A stretch of DNA of 64,000 nucleotides, taken from positions 2,299,501 to 2,363,500 of the forward strand of contig NZ_JAQGPN010000001.1 of assembly GCF_028826155.1 (NCBI RefSeq), read 5' to 3'. Positions 1 through 8,974 of the stretch are shown here, one piece after another; positions within the stretch are counted from its first letter, which is position 1; each line of letters begins with the position of its first letter. Under the pieces are notes generated by a model. The model was given only the letters and a program-made list of their open reading frames with translations. It was not told the DNA's origin and made no database searches. This DNA is from Mesorhizobium shangrilense (GTDB taxonomy: Bacteria; Pseudomonadota; Alphaproteobacteria; Rhizobiales; Rhizobiaceae). A program made the translations under genes and the position numbers.

Positions 1-3000
1 GCTGCGTGTCGGCATAGTAGCGCAGGTCGCCGACCGACGCCTTCTTGTTGCGCGCCAGCACATAGAGCGCATAGGCGATCTCGCTGCCGCGGTCCTGTAC
101 GTCGATGTCGTAGGAGATCGAGTTCTGCAGGTTGCTCAGCGCCTGCAGCATGGCGTTCGAGGGAACGTCGTAGTTTTGCTCGCGCGCCCGGCTCAGGAAG
201 TCGGTGACATAGGCATCCAGCCAGAGGTCCCCGGAGCCTGGCGACCACAGGCCGAAGCTGCCCGACGACGACTGGTAGTTGAGCACGCGGTAGATCGCCT
301 CCTGCACGCGGCCCTTCAACTCCGGGTCGTCCGGCATGCCGAACGGCTTGGCGAGTTCGCTGACATAGAGCAGCGGCAGCGCGCGGCTGGTCGTCTGCTC
401 GGCGCAGCCATAGGGATAGCGGTCGAGCGTCATCAGGGTCGAGGCCACGTCGAACGCCGCTGCCGGGGACACGGTGAGGCTCACCGACGCGCCTTCCAGC
501 ACGCTCGCCGACAGCAACTCGCCGTCGACGCGCAGGCTGCGGCCGTTCGGACCGAGATCGACCACCATCCGGTTGGTGACGGGGAGCGCCCCCGGCCGGA
601 TCGGCAGATAGAGCTGCTGCTCGACCGATACGCCCGCGGCGTTGGCAAGCCGGATGGTCACGCCCGCGTCCCCGGGCGCGACGGCGGTGAGCGGGATCGT
701 CATCGTCTGCCGCTTGCCGCCGACGAGATTGACCGTCGCGGGATACTCGCCGTGGCCGACCAGAAGGTCGCCTGCCGGTTCGATGGAGAGCGCGTATTCG
801 CCGTCCGGGGCGTCGGTGTTGGAGATGTCGAGCCGCATCGTGGCGGAATCGCCCGGCGCCAGGAAACGCGGCAGCCCGGCGGTCAGCACGATCGGGTCGC
901 GTACGATCACGTCGGCCGTCGCCTTGCCCACGGCCTCCTTCGTCCAGGCCACCGCCATGACGCGCACAGTGCCGTTGAACTGCGGGAGATCGAAGTCGAC
1001 GGTCGCCTTGCCGTCGGCGTCGAGCTTCACCACGCCCGAGAAGAAGGCGACAAGCTTCTCCTTGGGAGGGCTGCCCTGCGCGGTCATGTTGGCGCCGTCG
1101 CCGCCGGTGCGAAGGCGTCCCGCCGCACCCAGCGAACCGTCGATCAGGCGGCCGTAGACGTCGCGGATCTCCAGCCCGAGCATGCGCTGGCCGAAGAACC
1201 AGTCGACCGGGTCGGGCGCCCGGTAGTTGGTGAGGTTGAGGATGCCGACATCGACTGCAGCGACCATGGCATAGGCGTTGTCGCCTGCAGTAGCACCCTT
1301 CACCTCGACGGGTACCGAGAGGGTCTGCCGCGGCACGGTCTTTTCCGGCGGGCTCAGCGTCACGGAGAGCTCGCGTGCGCCGGGATCGACCTGCAGCCAT
1401 TTGAGCCCGATGGCGCGGGCCGGCATGCGCGTCTCTTCGGCCTCGCCGGGACGGAAGAGCGTCGCCGTCACATACGCGCCGGCGCCCCAGTCCGATCCGA
1501 CCGGAATGTCGATGGTCGTGCCTTCGGCAGGCACCGTCGCTGTGATCGTCTTCAGCAGCCGCTCTGCGCCGATCGTCACCAGCATCTCGCCGGCAAAGCG
1601 CGGCGAGACCTTCAGCCTGGCGACTTCGCCCGGCGCATAGGCGTTCTTGTCGAGCGCGACTTCGAGGCCGTCCGGCGTTTCGGTGGAGGTTGCGGAGACA
1701 TACCAGCCGGCGTCGAACTCGTAGCTGGTGGCCGGTCCTTCGGGATCGGAGCTCTCGATCTCGAGGCGGTAGCGGCCCCAGTCGACCGGAACCGAGATCG
1801 CAGCTTCCCTGTCGGTTGCAGCGTCGATGGATCCGTTGGCGACCGCCTCAGTGAGGGTAATCGGCTCGTAGTTCCAGGAACTGCCGCTGCGATACCACTG
1901 GTACTGCCGCTCGACCTTGACCAGCGTCCAGAGCAGGCTGGATTCCGCCTTGCGCTGGCCCGCGCTGTCGACTGCGATCACGCTGAACTTTGCGGTGCCG
2001 CCCTGCGGGACCGAGCCGTCCTCGAAGTCGGGTTGAATGCCGATCATGTCGCCTTGCGGGCGGATCGCGATGTCGGCCGAGCGCTCGACGGCGCGGCCGC
2101 CCGTCTCCCGCATGCGCACCGTCACCTTGGCGTTGACCAGGCGCGTCGTGGAGGGAAGGGCATCGATCGCGACCGGGAACGTCGCCTTGCCGTCGTCGCC
2201 GACCAGCGGGAGATCGGCCAGCGGGGTGCGGGTGGCGTCGCCCTCCTGCTCGTCGGCGAGCCCGAAGGAATAGCCCTTGAACGCATCCCACTCGCGGCTG
2301 GTGGCGAGGGTCACTTCGCCTTCGAGCGCAAGGCCGGCTGCCGGCGCGCCGTAGAGGAAGCGGCCATCGACGGTCATGTTGGCGGTCTCACCCGCCGCGA
2401 TCTCGGTGCGGTCCGCCGTCAGGTCGAACTCGATGCGATCGGGGACAAAATCCTCGACCAGGAACATATGGCTGGCGACCGCCGGCTGCTTCGGGTCGGT
2501 GTGGATCGCCACTGTCCAGGTGCCGCGCATCGCGCTGGGCGAGAGCGGCAGGGTGACGGCATGGCCGCCGGCTGCCTCACCGTCGCTGACCGCGCGGCGC
2601 TCCTCGACGCCGTCCGGGCGGGTGAAGATGAAGGTGAGCGGCAGCTTGTCCACCGCCGTCGCCTCGGCGTTGCGCGCAAGTGCGGCCACGTGAACCTCCT
2701 CGCCGACACGGTAGATGCCGCGCTCGGTCCAGGCATAGACGTCCAGTTGTCCAGGCGCTTCGCGGCCCTCGACGCCACGGTCGGACAAGTCGAAGCCGGC
2801 CTTGGTCATGTCGAGGAAGACGAAATCCTCGCCGCCGCGGCTGGCCGTCAGCACGGCCGGCACCATGCCGCCTTCGCCGCGGGTGAGGCCGGGCTGGAAC
2901 ACGGCCTTGCCCTCGGCATCCGTCTTCGCGGTCCCAAGCACTTCATTGTTGCGCGCGAGCAGGGTCAGTTCGGCGTCGGCGACCGGCTTGGCGCTGCCGA

Positions 3001-4528
3001 GCGAGCGGGCGAAGACGGTAAGGCCGTCCTGTCCGGTATAGGTGGACAGGCCGATGTCGGACACCACGAACCATTGCGTGGCGCGCTGGTCCCAGGTGTC
3101 GCGATTGTCGTTCAGCGGGGCCGCGATCAGGACATAGACGCCGGGCCTGCGCTGCGGCAGCGCCTCATCGATCGGGAAGCTGGTCGTGACTTCCTTGTTG
3201 AGCTCGCTCGCCACCTCGATCTGGCCTTCCCAGACCGGCTCGCCAACCTGGTCCGAGATCGAAGAGATGTCGTAGCCGTCGAGCTGGTTCAGGAACTGGT
3301 AGCCGGAAAGAAGCTGCGCAAGCGAGCGGTCGCCGATGCGATAGAGCTTCAGGTCGGCCGCTTCCATGTTCACGGTGACCAGCGGGATGCCGCGGCGCGC
3401 GGTCGACGGCAGCACGAAGCCGTTGCCCGTGAAGCGCACGGACGCCGCGCGGTCCTGGATATAGATCGACAGCACGACGGGGCTCTCGATCACCTCGCCG
3501 ATCGCTGCCGGCAGGCCGGGGCGGAAGGCGACGCTGTAGTGCTTGCCGTGCTCCAGCCCGCCGACGCAGATCTGCTGGCCCTTGGCTTCGACCGCCTTGG
3601 GCGCCTGATTGTCGACCTTCACGAAGGTCGAGTAGTCGACGCCGGTCTTGACCAGCTCTTCCGAGAACTGGGCGCAGACGCGCGGCGAGGCGTTGTCGGA
3701 ATCGACCGTGTGCTCGACGACGCGAAAACCCTTGCGGGCCTTCAGATCCTCGTAGTCGGCGCGCACGGCGGGGGCGTTCACGAGAAGCAGGCTCGCCTCG
3801 TAGGCCTGGAGCGCCGGGCGGAACTGGTCGCGGCGGTCGAGCCCGACGGCGATCCTGGCCAGCGCTTCGGCGCGAAGGGCAGCAGTGCGCACGAGCAGAT
3901 AGGCGTTGAAGGCAGCCGACGTGGCGTCGCTCCTCAGCGATCCGGTTTCCTGGTCATTGATCGCCTGCACGGCGAGCACGGCGTCGGCAAGGTTCAGCCA
4001 CAGCGCGCCATCGTCCGGCGTGATCGACAGGGCCGCCCTGAACTTCTGCATCGCCGTGCGCGGGTCGCCGGTCAGCATGGCGGATTCGCCAGCGTTCACC
4101 AGCGAGCCCAGGCCCTCCGTCTCCGGCTGACCAGCATTGATGATCACCCTGCGATAGCTCTGGGCCTCGGCCGCCATCCATTCCGGGAAGAAGGCGAGCG
4201 CCGGCGGCGCGCCGATGTCGGCACCGCCTTCGAGGTTGACGATCTTGCCGGCGACGGCGCCGCTAAAGGGCTTTTGCAGGTTGTAGTCGGACTTCAGGAA
4301 GCACCACCTGGCCTTGGTGTTGTAGGTGAAGGCCCGGCATTGGTCGTCTGTCAGACAGGTCGTCTTGCACTGGTCGAGCGAGACGTTGGGCTCGGTCCTG
4401 AGATCGAAGCCGAAATAGTCGGCGTTCTCGGTCGTGACGATCGATCGCGCTTCGCCGGCGGCTCGCGCCACGCCCGCCGAGACCATCACCGTCATTGCCA
4501 ATGCAAGCAGGATACGTGTCGCGCGCAT
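1..4528 (-). CDS. Alpha-2-macroglobulin family protein with N-terminal PAN/Apple domain (partial, runs off left edge)
   Basis: Reading the minus strand from the ATG at 4528 gives one open frame of at least 1509 codons that leaves the window at position 1. Residues 1-23 form a signal peptide ending in GVARA. About residues 27-90 contain a Cys-patterned PAN/Apple module (DQCKTTCLTDDQCRAFTYN, then WCFL). Far downstream, at 395-406, the frame encodes the thioester motif CAEQ in the context YPYGCAEQTTSRALPLL; its Cys is residue 1375. In bacteria these proteins trap invading proteases covalently in the periplasm and are usually paired with a PBP1C-type peptidoglycan synthase, which would lie to the left of this window if present. 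The signal peptide lacks a lipobox, so unlike E. coli YfhM this one looks soluble. Family assignment is firm; the PAN call is by Cys pattern. Confidence 0.93.
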   Translation of the reverse strand, partial: MRATRILLALAMTVMVSAGVARAAGEARSIVTTENADYFGFDLRTEPNVSLDQCKTTCLTDDQCRAFTYNTKARWCFLKSDYNLQKPFSGAVAGKIVNLEGGADIGAPPALAFFPEWMAAEAQSYRRVIINAGQPETEGLGSLVNAGESAMLTGDPRTAMQKFRAALSITPDDGALWLNLADAVLAVQAINDQETGSLRSDATSAAFNAYLLVRTAALRAEALARIAVGLDRRDQFRPALQAYEASLLLVNAPAVRADYEDLKARKGFRVVEHTVDSDNASPRVCAQFSEELVKTGVDYSTFVKVDNQAPKAVEAKGQQICVGGLEHGKHYSVAFRPGLPAAIGEVIESPVVLSIYIQDRAASVRFTGNGFVLPSTARRGIPLVTVNMEAADLKLYRIGDRSLAQLLSGYQFLNQLDGYDISSISDQVGEPVWEGQIEVASELNKEVTTSFPIDEALPQRRPGVYVLIAAPLNDNRDTWDQRATQWFVVSDIGLSTYTGQDGLTVFARSLGSAKPVADAELTLLARNNEVLGTAKTDAEGKAVFQPGLTRGEGGMVPAVLTASRGGEDFVFLDMTKAGFDLSDRGVEGREAPGQLDVYAWTERGIYRVGEEVHVAALARNAEATAVDKLPLTFIFTRPDGVEERRAVSDGEAAGGHAVTLPLSPSAMRGTWTVAIHTDPKQPAVASHMFLVEDFVPDRIEFDLTADRTEIAAGETANMTVDGRFLYGAPAAGLALEGEVTLATSREWDAFKGYSFGLADEQEGDATRTPLADLPLVGDDGKATFPVAIDALPSTTRLVNAKVTVRMRETGGRAVERSADIAIRPQGDMIGIQPDFEDGSVPQGGTAKFSVIAVDSAGQRKAESSLLWTLVKVERQYQWYRSGSSWNYEPITLTEAVANGSIDAATDREAAISVPVDWGRYRLEIESSDPEGPATSYEFDAGWYVSATSTETPDGLEVALDKNAYAPGEVARLKVSPRFAGEMLVTIGAERLLKTITATVPAEGTTIDIPVGSDWGAGAYVTATLFRPGEAEETRMPARAIGLKWLQVDPGARELSVTLSPPEKTVPRQTLSVPVEVKGATAGDNAYAMVAAVDVGILNLTNYRAPDPVDWFFGQRMLGLEIRDVYGRLIDGSLGAAGRLRTGGDGANMTAQGSPPKEKLVAFFSGVVKLDADGKATVDFDLPQFNGTVRVMAVAWTKEAVGKATADVIVRDPIVLTAGLPRFLAPGDSATMRLDISNTDAPDGEYALSIEPAGDLLVGHGEYPATVNLVGGKRQTMTIPLTAVAPGDAGVTIRLANAAGVSVEQQLYLPIRPGALPVTNRMVVDLGPNGRSLRVDGELLSASVLEGASVSLTVSPAAAFDVASTLMTLDRYPYGCAEQTTSRALPLLYVSELAKPFGMPDDPELKGRVQEAIYRVLNYQSSSGSFGLWSPGSGDLWLDAYVTDFLSRAREQNYDVPSNAMLQALSNLQNSISYDIDVQDRGSEIAYALYVLARNKKASVGDLRYYADTQ

Positions 4529-4847
4529 AGCCGTTTGCCCTCACTCATCGCTGCAACCGTTGCGAGCAGGATTCGCCGCTTTTCCTCGACGCTTGTCAAC
4601 TCGCCCGCTGCCGGCGCAGCGCCTGCAGGCTCTATTTGTGCCGCTTTGATTATGGTCGCATTGCGAAGGAAACGCGACCGAGGGCAGTATATTTCCCAAG
4701 GGTTGCCCGCGTCCAGAAAGGCGTGAAAAGCGGGCGCGGGACCCGGCGCGCGTTCTCCATCGCTGGACTTATGATCGGTCGCCCCTTGCCACTTTCCACA
4801 GGTAATATCCGGCCGAAGATGACGCTACGTAAGGATTCGGCGCAATT

Positions 4848-4875
4848 GCTGACGCAGTACAATTTTTGCGTCAGC
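4848..4875. promoter_or_regulatory. Inverted repeat in the divergent promoter region between the macroglobulin and the peptide ABC operon
   Basis: The 478-base gap 4529-5006 holds no gene I can support. It contains a perfect 9-base inverted repeat, GCTGACGCA at 4848-4856 and TGCGTCAGC at 4867-4875, separated by 10 AT-rich bases. It lies about 130 bases before the binding-protein start. It could be an operator or a short hairpin; I recognise no regulator for it. A strong ribosome site (AAAGGGGAG, 4992-5000) precedes the ATG at 5007. Confidence 0.4.
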
Positions 4876-5006
4876 CTTGTCGCATTTGCGCCATCCGTCT
4901 TCTGCTCAAAATTGCACATTTGCGCCCGGAGGATGCATCCGCTTGCTTTGACATGGGGGGCGCGATGCGGAATGTTAGGGCAGAAAACAACAAAGGGGAG
5001 TTCGCA

Positions 5007-6662
5007 ATGACGTTCTTCAGAAGCAATGGGGACCGTGTCCCCGACCACATCTTGAAAATGGCGGAGGAAGTCGTTGCGGGCAAATGCGACCGCCGCGAAT
5101 TCCTCGCGCTTGCCTCCGTCTTCGGCGCCTCTACTGCGATGGCCTATGGCCTCATCGGTCTGGCGGCGCCGACCCCCGCCGCCGCGCAGGAACCCAAGAA
5201 GGGCGGCGTGCTCAAGGTCGCCATGCCGATCAAGGACCCCAAGGATCCACGCCTCGCCGATTGGTCGGAAATCGCCAATGCCGAGCGCCAGACGCTTGAG
5301 CCGCTGGTCAAGTACACCCGCGAATTCACGTTCGAGCCCTACCTGCTTTCCTCCTGGGACGTGAATGACGACGCCACCGAGTATGTCCTGCACGTCCGCG
5401 AGGGCGTGACCTGGAACAACGGCGACACCTTCAACGCAGACGATGTGCTCTTCAACTTCACGCGTTGGGCCGACAAGAGCGCTGAAGGAAACTCCATGCC
5501 GGGCCGCCTCGGCACGCTGGTCGACGAAGCTTCAGGCAAGCTGCGCGACGGCGCGGTCACCAAGGTCGACGACAAGACGGTCAAGCTAAGCCTGACCAAG
5601 CCCGACATCGCGCTCATACCAAACCTGTGCGACTATCCGGGCCTGGTCGTGCATCGCTCGTTCGACGAGACTGGCGCCAACTTCGTGCAGAACCCGATCG
5701 GCACCGGCCCGTTCGAGCTTGTCTCCTACGACGTCGGCCAGAAGGTCGTCTACAAGCGTCGCGAGGACGGCAAGTGGTGGGGCGGCGAAGCCTATCTCGA
5801 CGGCGTCGAGTTCATCGACTACGGCACAGATCCCTCGGCAATGGTCTCGGCGTTCGAGGCGGGCGAAGTCCACACCAACCACGAGACGACCGCCGACTAC
5901 GTTTCGATCCTCGAGGGCGTCGGACTGGTAACCTCGGAAGTCGTCACCGCCTCGACGATCGTGGCGCGCACCAACGTCGCCAACAAGCCGTATGAAGACA
6001 AGAAGGTTCGCAACGCCCTGCAACTCGCAGTCGACAACGCCGTGGTGCTTCAGCTTGGCTACGGCAATGCAGGCGAGACGGCGGAAAACCACCACGTCTG
6101 TCCGATCCACCCCGAATATGTGGCGCTGCCCAAGGTCGCCCGTGACCCGGCCAAGGCGAAGGCGCTGATGGCGGAGGCGGGCCAGGCGGACTTCGAACAC
6201 GAGCTTATCTCGGTCGACGAGGACTGGCACAAGAACACCGGCGACGCGATCGCAGCGCAGCTTCGCGACGCGGGGATCAAGGTCAAGCGCACGGTGCTGC
6301 CGGGCTCGACCTTCTGGAACGACTGGACGAAGTATCCCTACTCGCTGACCAACTGGAACATGCGCCCGCTCGGCATCCAGGTGGTGTCGATCGGCTACCG
6401 CACCGGCGAGGCCTGGAACGAGTCCGCATACTCCAATCCGGACCTCGACGCAAAGATCAACGAGGCGCTGTCGATCGCCGATGCGGAGAAGCGCAAGGCC
6501 GTGATGGGCGACATCGAGAAGATCCTGCAGGACTCCGGCATCATCATCCAGCCCTACTGGCGCAAGCTCTACAACAGCTCGGTTCCGGCCGTGAAGAACC
6601 ACGGCATGCACCCGACCTTCGAGCATGACTTCGGCAAGGTCTGGCTCGACGAGTCGGCCTGA
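5007..6662 (+). CDS. ABC transporter substrate-binding protein, family 5 (peptide/nickel/opine type), Tat-exported
   Basis: This 551-residue periplasmic receptor delivers ligand to the two permeases that follow. The start at 5007 is chosen for the AAAGGGGAG ribosome site just upstream. The N-terminus is a long twin-arginine signal: DRREFLALA with RR at residues 29-30, a hydrophobic stretch, and a likely AAA-Q cleavage near residue 60. The mature part is a standard SBP_bac_5 fold, seen in segments such as [18 protein letters not shown] and [20 protein letters not shown]. Length fits the family. It begins a five-component operon encoded by four genes (receptor, two permeases, fused ATPase). The ligand cannot be told from sequence; di/oligopeptides, opines or nickel are all possible for this family. 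Confidence 0.93.
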   Translation: MTFFRSNGDRVPDHILKMAEEVVAGKCDRREFLALASVFGASTAMAYGLIGLAAPTPAAAQEPKKGGVLKVAMPIKDPKDPRLADWSEIANAERQTLEPLVKYTREFTFEPYLLSSWDVNDDATEYVLHVREGVTWNNGDTFNADDVLFNFTRWADKSAEGNSMPGRLGTLVDEASGKLRDGAVTKVDDKTVKLSLTKPDIALIPNLCDYPGLVVHRSFDETGANFVQNPIGTGPFELVSYDVGQKVVYKRREDGKWWGGEAYLDGVEFIDYGTDPSAMVSAFEAGEVHTNHETTADYVSILEGVGLVTSEVVTASTIVARTNVANKPYEDKKVRNALQLAVDNAVVLQLGYGNAGETAENHHVCPIHPEYVALPKVARDPAKAKALMAEAGQADFEHELISVDEDWHKNTGDAIAAQLRDAGIKVKRTVLPGSTFWNDWTKYPYSLTNWNMRPLGIQVVSIGYRTGEAWNESAYSNPDLDAKINEALSIADAEKRKAVMGDIEKILQDSGIIIQPYWRKLYNSSVPAVKNHGMHPTFEHDFGKVWLDESA

Positions 6663-6674
6663 TCGGGACAAGCT

Positions 6675-6701
6675 GGTGGAGGGGCGATCGGCCCCTCCAC
6701 C
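6675..6701 (+). other. Perfect hairpin between binding-protein and permease genes
   Basis: GGTGGAGGGGC at 6675-6685 pairs with GCCCCTCCACC at 6691-6701 around a 5-base loop. No U-run follows, so it is unlikely to be a complete terminator. In binding-protein operons such stems commonly stabilise the receptor mRNA and lower permease expression; that role is inferred from position here. Confidence 0.65.
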
Positions 6702-6755
6702 CGATTTCAGGCGGGTGAAATGATTTGACCCCAACCGCATAGGCAGGGGGTAGAT

Positions 6756-7793
6756 ATGCTTACTTTCGTGCTGCGACGTCTCGGGACCATGGTGCTGACC
6801 ATGCTGTGCCTGACGCTCGTCGTCTTTTTCATGATCAATCTGGAGCCGAACCTCCGGAAGCTCTCGATCAGCCAACTCGACATGCGCTCCTCCGACGAGC
6901 ACATCGAGCAGTGGCTGGTGAAGAACGGCTATCGCGACAATTTCTTCGTCCGCTACGGCCGCTGGCTGGGCGTGGTCCAGAAACAGCCAAACACGGATCC
7001 GGCAACCGGCAAGGTCACGCCGCGCTTCTCCTACTGCAATGAGCCGGCGGAACCCTATTATGGCGGCATCCTGCAGGGCGATTTCGGCTGCTCGACCAAG
7101 TTCAAGACGACGGTCGCCAACAAGCTGTTTCCGGCGCTCAAGGCAACCGGCATCCTGATGTTCTGGGTGATGGTGACGATGGTGCCGATCTCGCTCCTGA
7201 TCGGCATACTGGCCGGCATGCGCGAGGGCTCGCGAACCGACCGCAGCCTCTCTGTGGCGTCGATCACGACCACCGCCACGCCCGAATACGTGTCAGGCGT
7301 CATATTCACGGTCATCTTCGCGTCATGGCTCGGCTGGCTGAACGGCTCGGCTGCCTCGGCCACGGGGCAGGGCGTGACGTTCTACAACTTCACCCTGCCG
7401 GTCATGACCATGGCCATCTATGGCGTCGGCTACATCGCCCGCATGACGCGCGCCTCCATGGTCGAGGTGATGACGCAGCAGTACATCCGCACGGCGCGGC
7501 TCAAGGGGCTGTCGTTCAACCAGGTGGTGATCAAGCACGCGCTGCGCAACGCGCTGATCGCGCCGTTCACCGTCATCATGTTGCAGTTCCCCTGGTTGCT
7601 CACCGGCGTGGTCATCGTCGAGACCATGTTCCGCTACCAGGGCTTCGGCTTCACGCTGGTGGAAGCGGCCGGCAACAACGACATCGACCTGCTGCTGGGC
7701 TGTTCGCTCGTATCGGTCTTCGTCGTGCTCTTCACCCAGCTCATCTCCGACGTAGGCTACGCCTATCTCAACCCACGCATCCGCGTGCAGTAG
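6756..7793 (+). CDS. ABC transporter permease, DppB/OppB type
   Basis: Inner-membrane permease of 345 residues, first of the two that form the channel for the family-5 receptor. It starts at ATG 6756 after AGGGGGTAG. The N-terminal membrane anchor (residues about 1-28) is followed by a long periplasmic segment to about residue 125, then five or so further helices. The cytoplasmic EAA loop that contacts the ATPase is visible as YIRTARLKGLSFNQVVIKHA. The periplasmic insertion containing the two Cys of FSYCNEP and GDFGCST is typical of OppB-like proteins, though somewhat long. The gene is followed after 12 bases by the second permease. Confidence 0.92.
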   Translation: MLTFVLRRLGTMVLTMLCLTLVVFFMINLEPNLRKLSISQLDMRSSDEHIEQWLVKNGYRDNFFVRYGRWLGVVQKQPNTDPATGKVTPRFSYCNEPAEPYYGGILQGDFGCSTKFKTTVANKLFPALKATGILMFWVMVTMVPISLLIGILAGMREGSRTDRSLSVASITTTATPEYVSGVIFTVIFASWLGWLNGSAASATGQGVTFYNFTLPVMTMAIYGVGYIARMTRASMVEVMTQQYIRTARLKGLSFNQVVIKHALRNALIAPFTVIMLQFPWLLTGVVIVETMFRYQGFGFTLVEAAGNNDIDLLLGCSLVSVFVVLFTQLISDVGYAYLNPRIRVQ

Positions 7794-7805
7794 GAACGGG
7801 GCCGC

Positions 7806-8963
7806 ATGAATCACGAATACATCGGCGGCTTTCAGGTCGTTCTCGGCGTCATCTCGGCCTTCTGGCCGGTCTGGCTCGGCATGGCGATCGTCATGGGGGT
7901 CAGCTTCCTCTACAAGAGGCGGCTCGGCCTCTACGGGCAGCTCTTCAACAGCGGCGTGGGCATCGCGGGCGTCGCGATCTGCCTTTTCTGGCTGTTCGCG
8001 GCGATCTTTGCCTCCACGATCGCGCCTTTCGACCCGATCGCGCAGATCCCGATCATGAAGGACGCGCTTGTCGGCGCAATCGAGCCGGAGTCGGGGAAGG
8101 TCTACCTGTTCGGCGGCGACAAGCTGGCCCGCGACGTCTTCTCGCGCATGGTCTACGGCAGCCAGATCGTGCTGATCATCGCGCCGGCCGCGACCGCCTT
8201 CGCGCTGATGGTCGGCATCACGCTCGGCCTGCCGGCCGGCTACTATGGCGGCCGCATCGACATGGTGCTGTCGTTCCTGGCTAATCTCGTGCTGGCCTTC
8301 CCGGTGATCCTGCTGTTCTACCTGCTGGTGACGCCGGGCATCATGGATACGGCGATCCCCTACGGGCTGGCCGGCCTGTTCTTCCTATTCCCAATCATTT
8401 TCTTCGTCACCCTGTTCTATACGCGCTTCAAGCACCGGCCGGAGCGCCTCTACCCGCTGCTTGCCGCAACGCTGCTGATCGGCGGCTGGGCCTATGTCGG
8501 CCTGGTCTTCGACGCCGACCCGCTCGGTATCGTCTCGATCGATCCCAACCAGCTCAACATCTTCGTGGCGGTGGTCTTCGCCTCCAGCCCCGGCGTGTTC
8601 CGCATCGTGCGCGGCCTGGTCATGGACATCAAGACCCGCGACTACGTGGCGGCGGCCCAGACGCGCGGCGAGACGCCCTGGTACATCATGCTCTGGGAGA
8701 TCCTGCCCAACGCGCGCGGACCGCTGATCGTCGATGCCTGCCTGCGCATCGGCTACACGACCATCCTGCTCGGCACGCTGGGCTACTTCGGCCTGGGGCT
8801 CGCGCCCGAGAGCCCCGACTGGGGCACCGCCATCAAGGACGCCAGCAGGCTGCTGCGCTCCTTCATCCACCCCGCATTGCCGCCCACCATCGCGCTGATG
8901 TCGTTCGTGCTCGGCCTCAACCTGTTGGCCGATGCGCTGCGCGAACAGTCGATGAAGGATTGA
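7806..8963 (+). CDS. ABC transporter permease, DppC/OppC type (enlarged)
   Basis: Second inner-membrane permease of the importer, 385 residues. DppC proteins are usually nearer 280-300, and the extra length lies in an additional N-terminal helix and in a central insertion of about 70-90 residues with two hydrophobic segments (LAGLFFLFPIIFFVTLFYT, then TLLIGGWAYVGLVF). The core BPD_transp_1 domain is recognisable, with the EAA-like loop DYVAAAQTRGETPWYIMLWE. The stop overlaps the potential ATG at 8963 of the ATPase gene, so the two are translationally close. The insertion may reflect ligand-specific adaptation, but this is not known. Confidence 0.9.
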   Translation: MNHEYIGGFQVVLGVISAFWPVWLGMAIVMGVSFLYKRRLGLYGQLFNSGVGIAGVAICLFWLFAAIFASTIAPFDPIAQIPIMKDALVGAIEPESGKVYLFGGDKLARDVFSRMVYGSQIVLIIAPAATAFALMVGITLGLPAGYYGGRIDMVLSFLANLVLAFPVILLFYLLVTPGIMDTAIPYGLAGLFFLFPIIFFVTLFYTRFKHRPERLYPLLAATLLIGGWAYVGLVFDADPLGIVSIDPNQLNIFVAVVFASSPGVFRIVRGLVMDIKTRDYVAAAQTRGETPWYIMLWEILPNARGPLIVDACLRIGYTTILLGTLGYFGLGLAPESPDWGTAIKDASRLLRSFIHPALPPTIALMSFVLGLNLLADALREQSMKD

Positions 8964-8974
8964 TGGAGGCCGAG

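Noticed and set aside
176..4726. A 1516-codon open frame on the plus strand
   Set aside because: The opposite strand encodes the macroglobulin with signal peptide and thioester in one frame. The plus-strand reading is Arg/Asp/Gly-rich, matches no family, and is a codon-bias shadow of the GC-rich gene.
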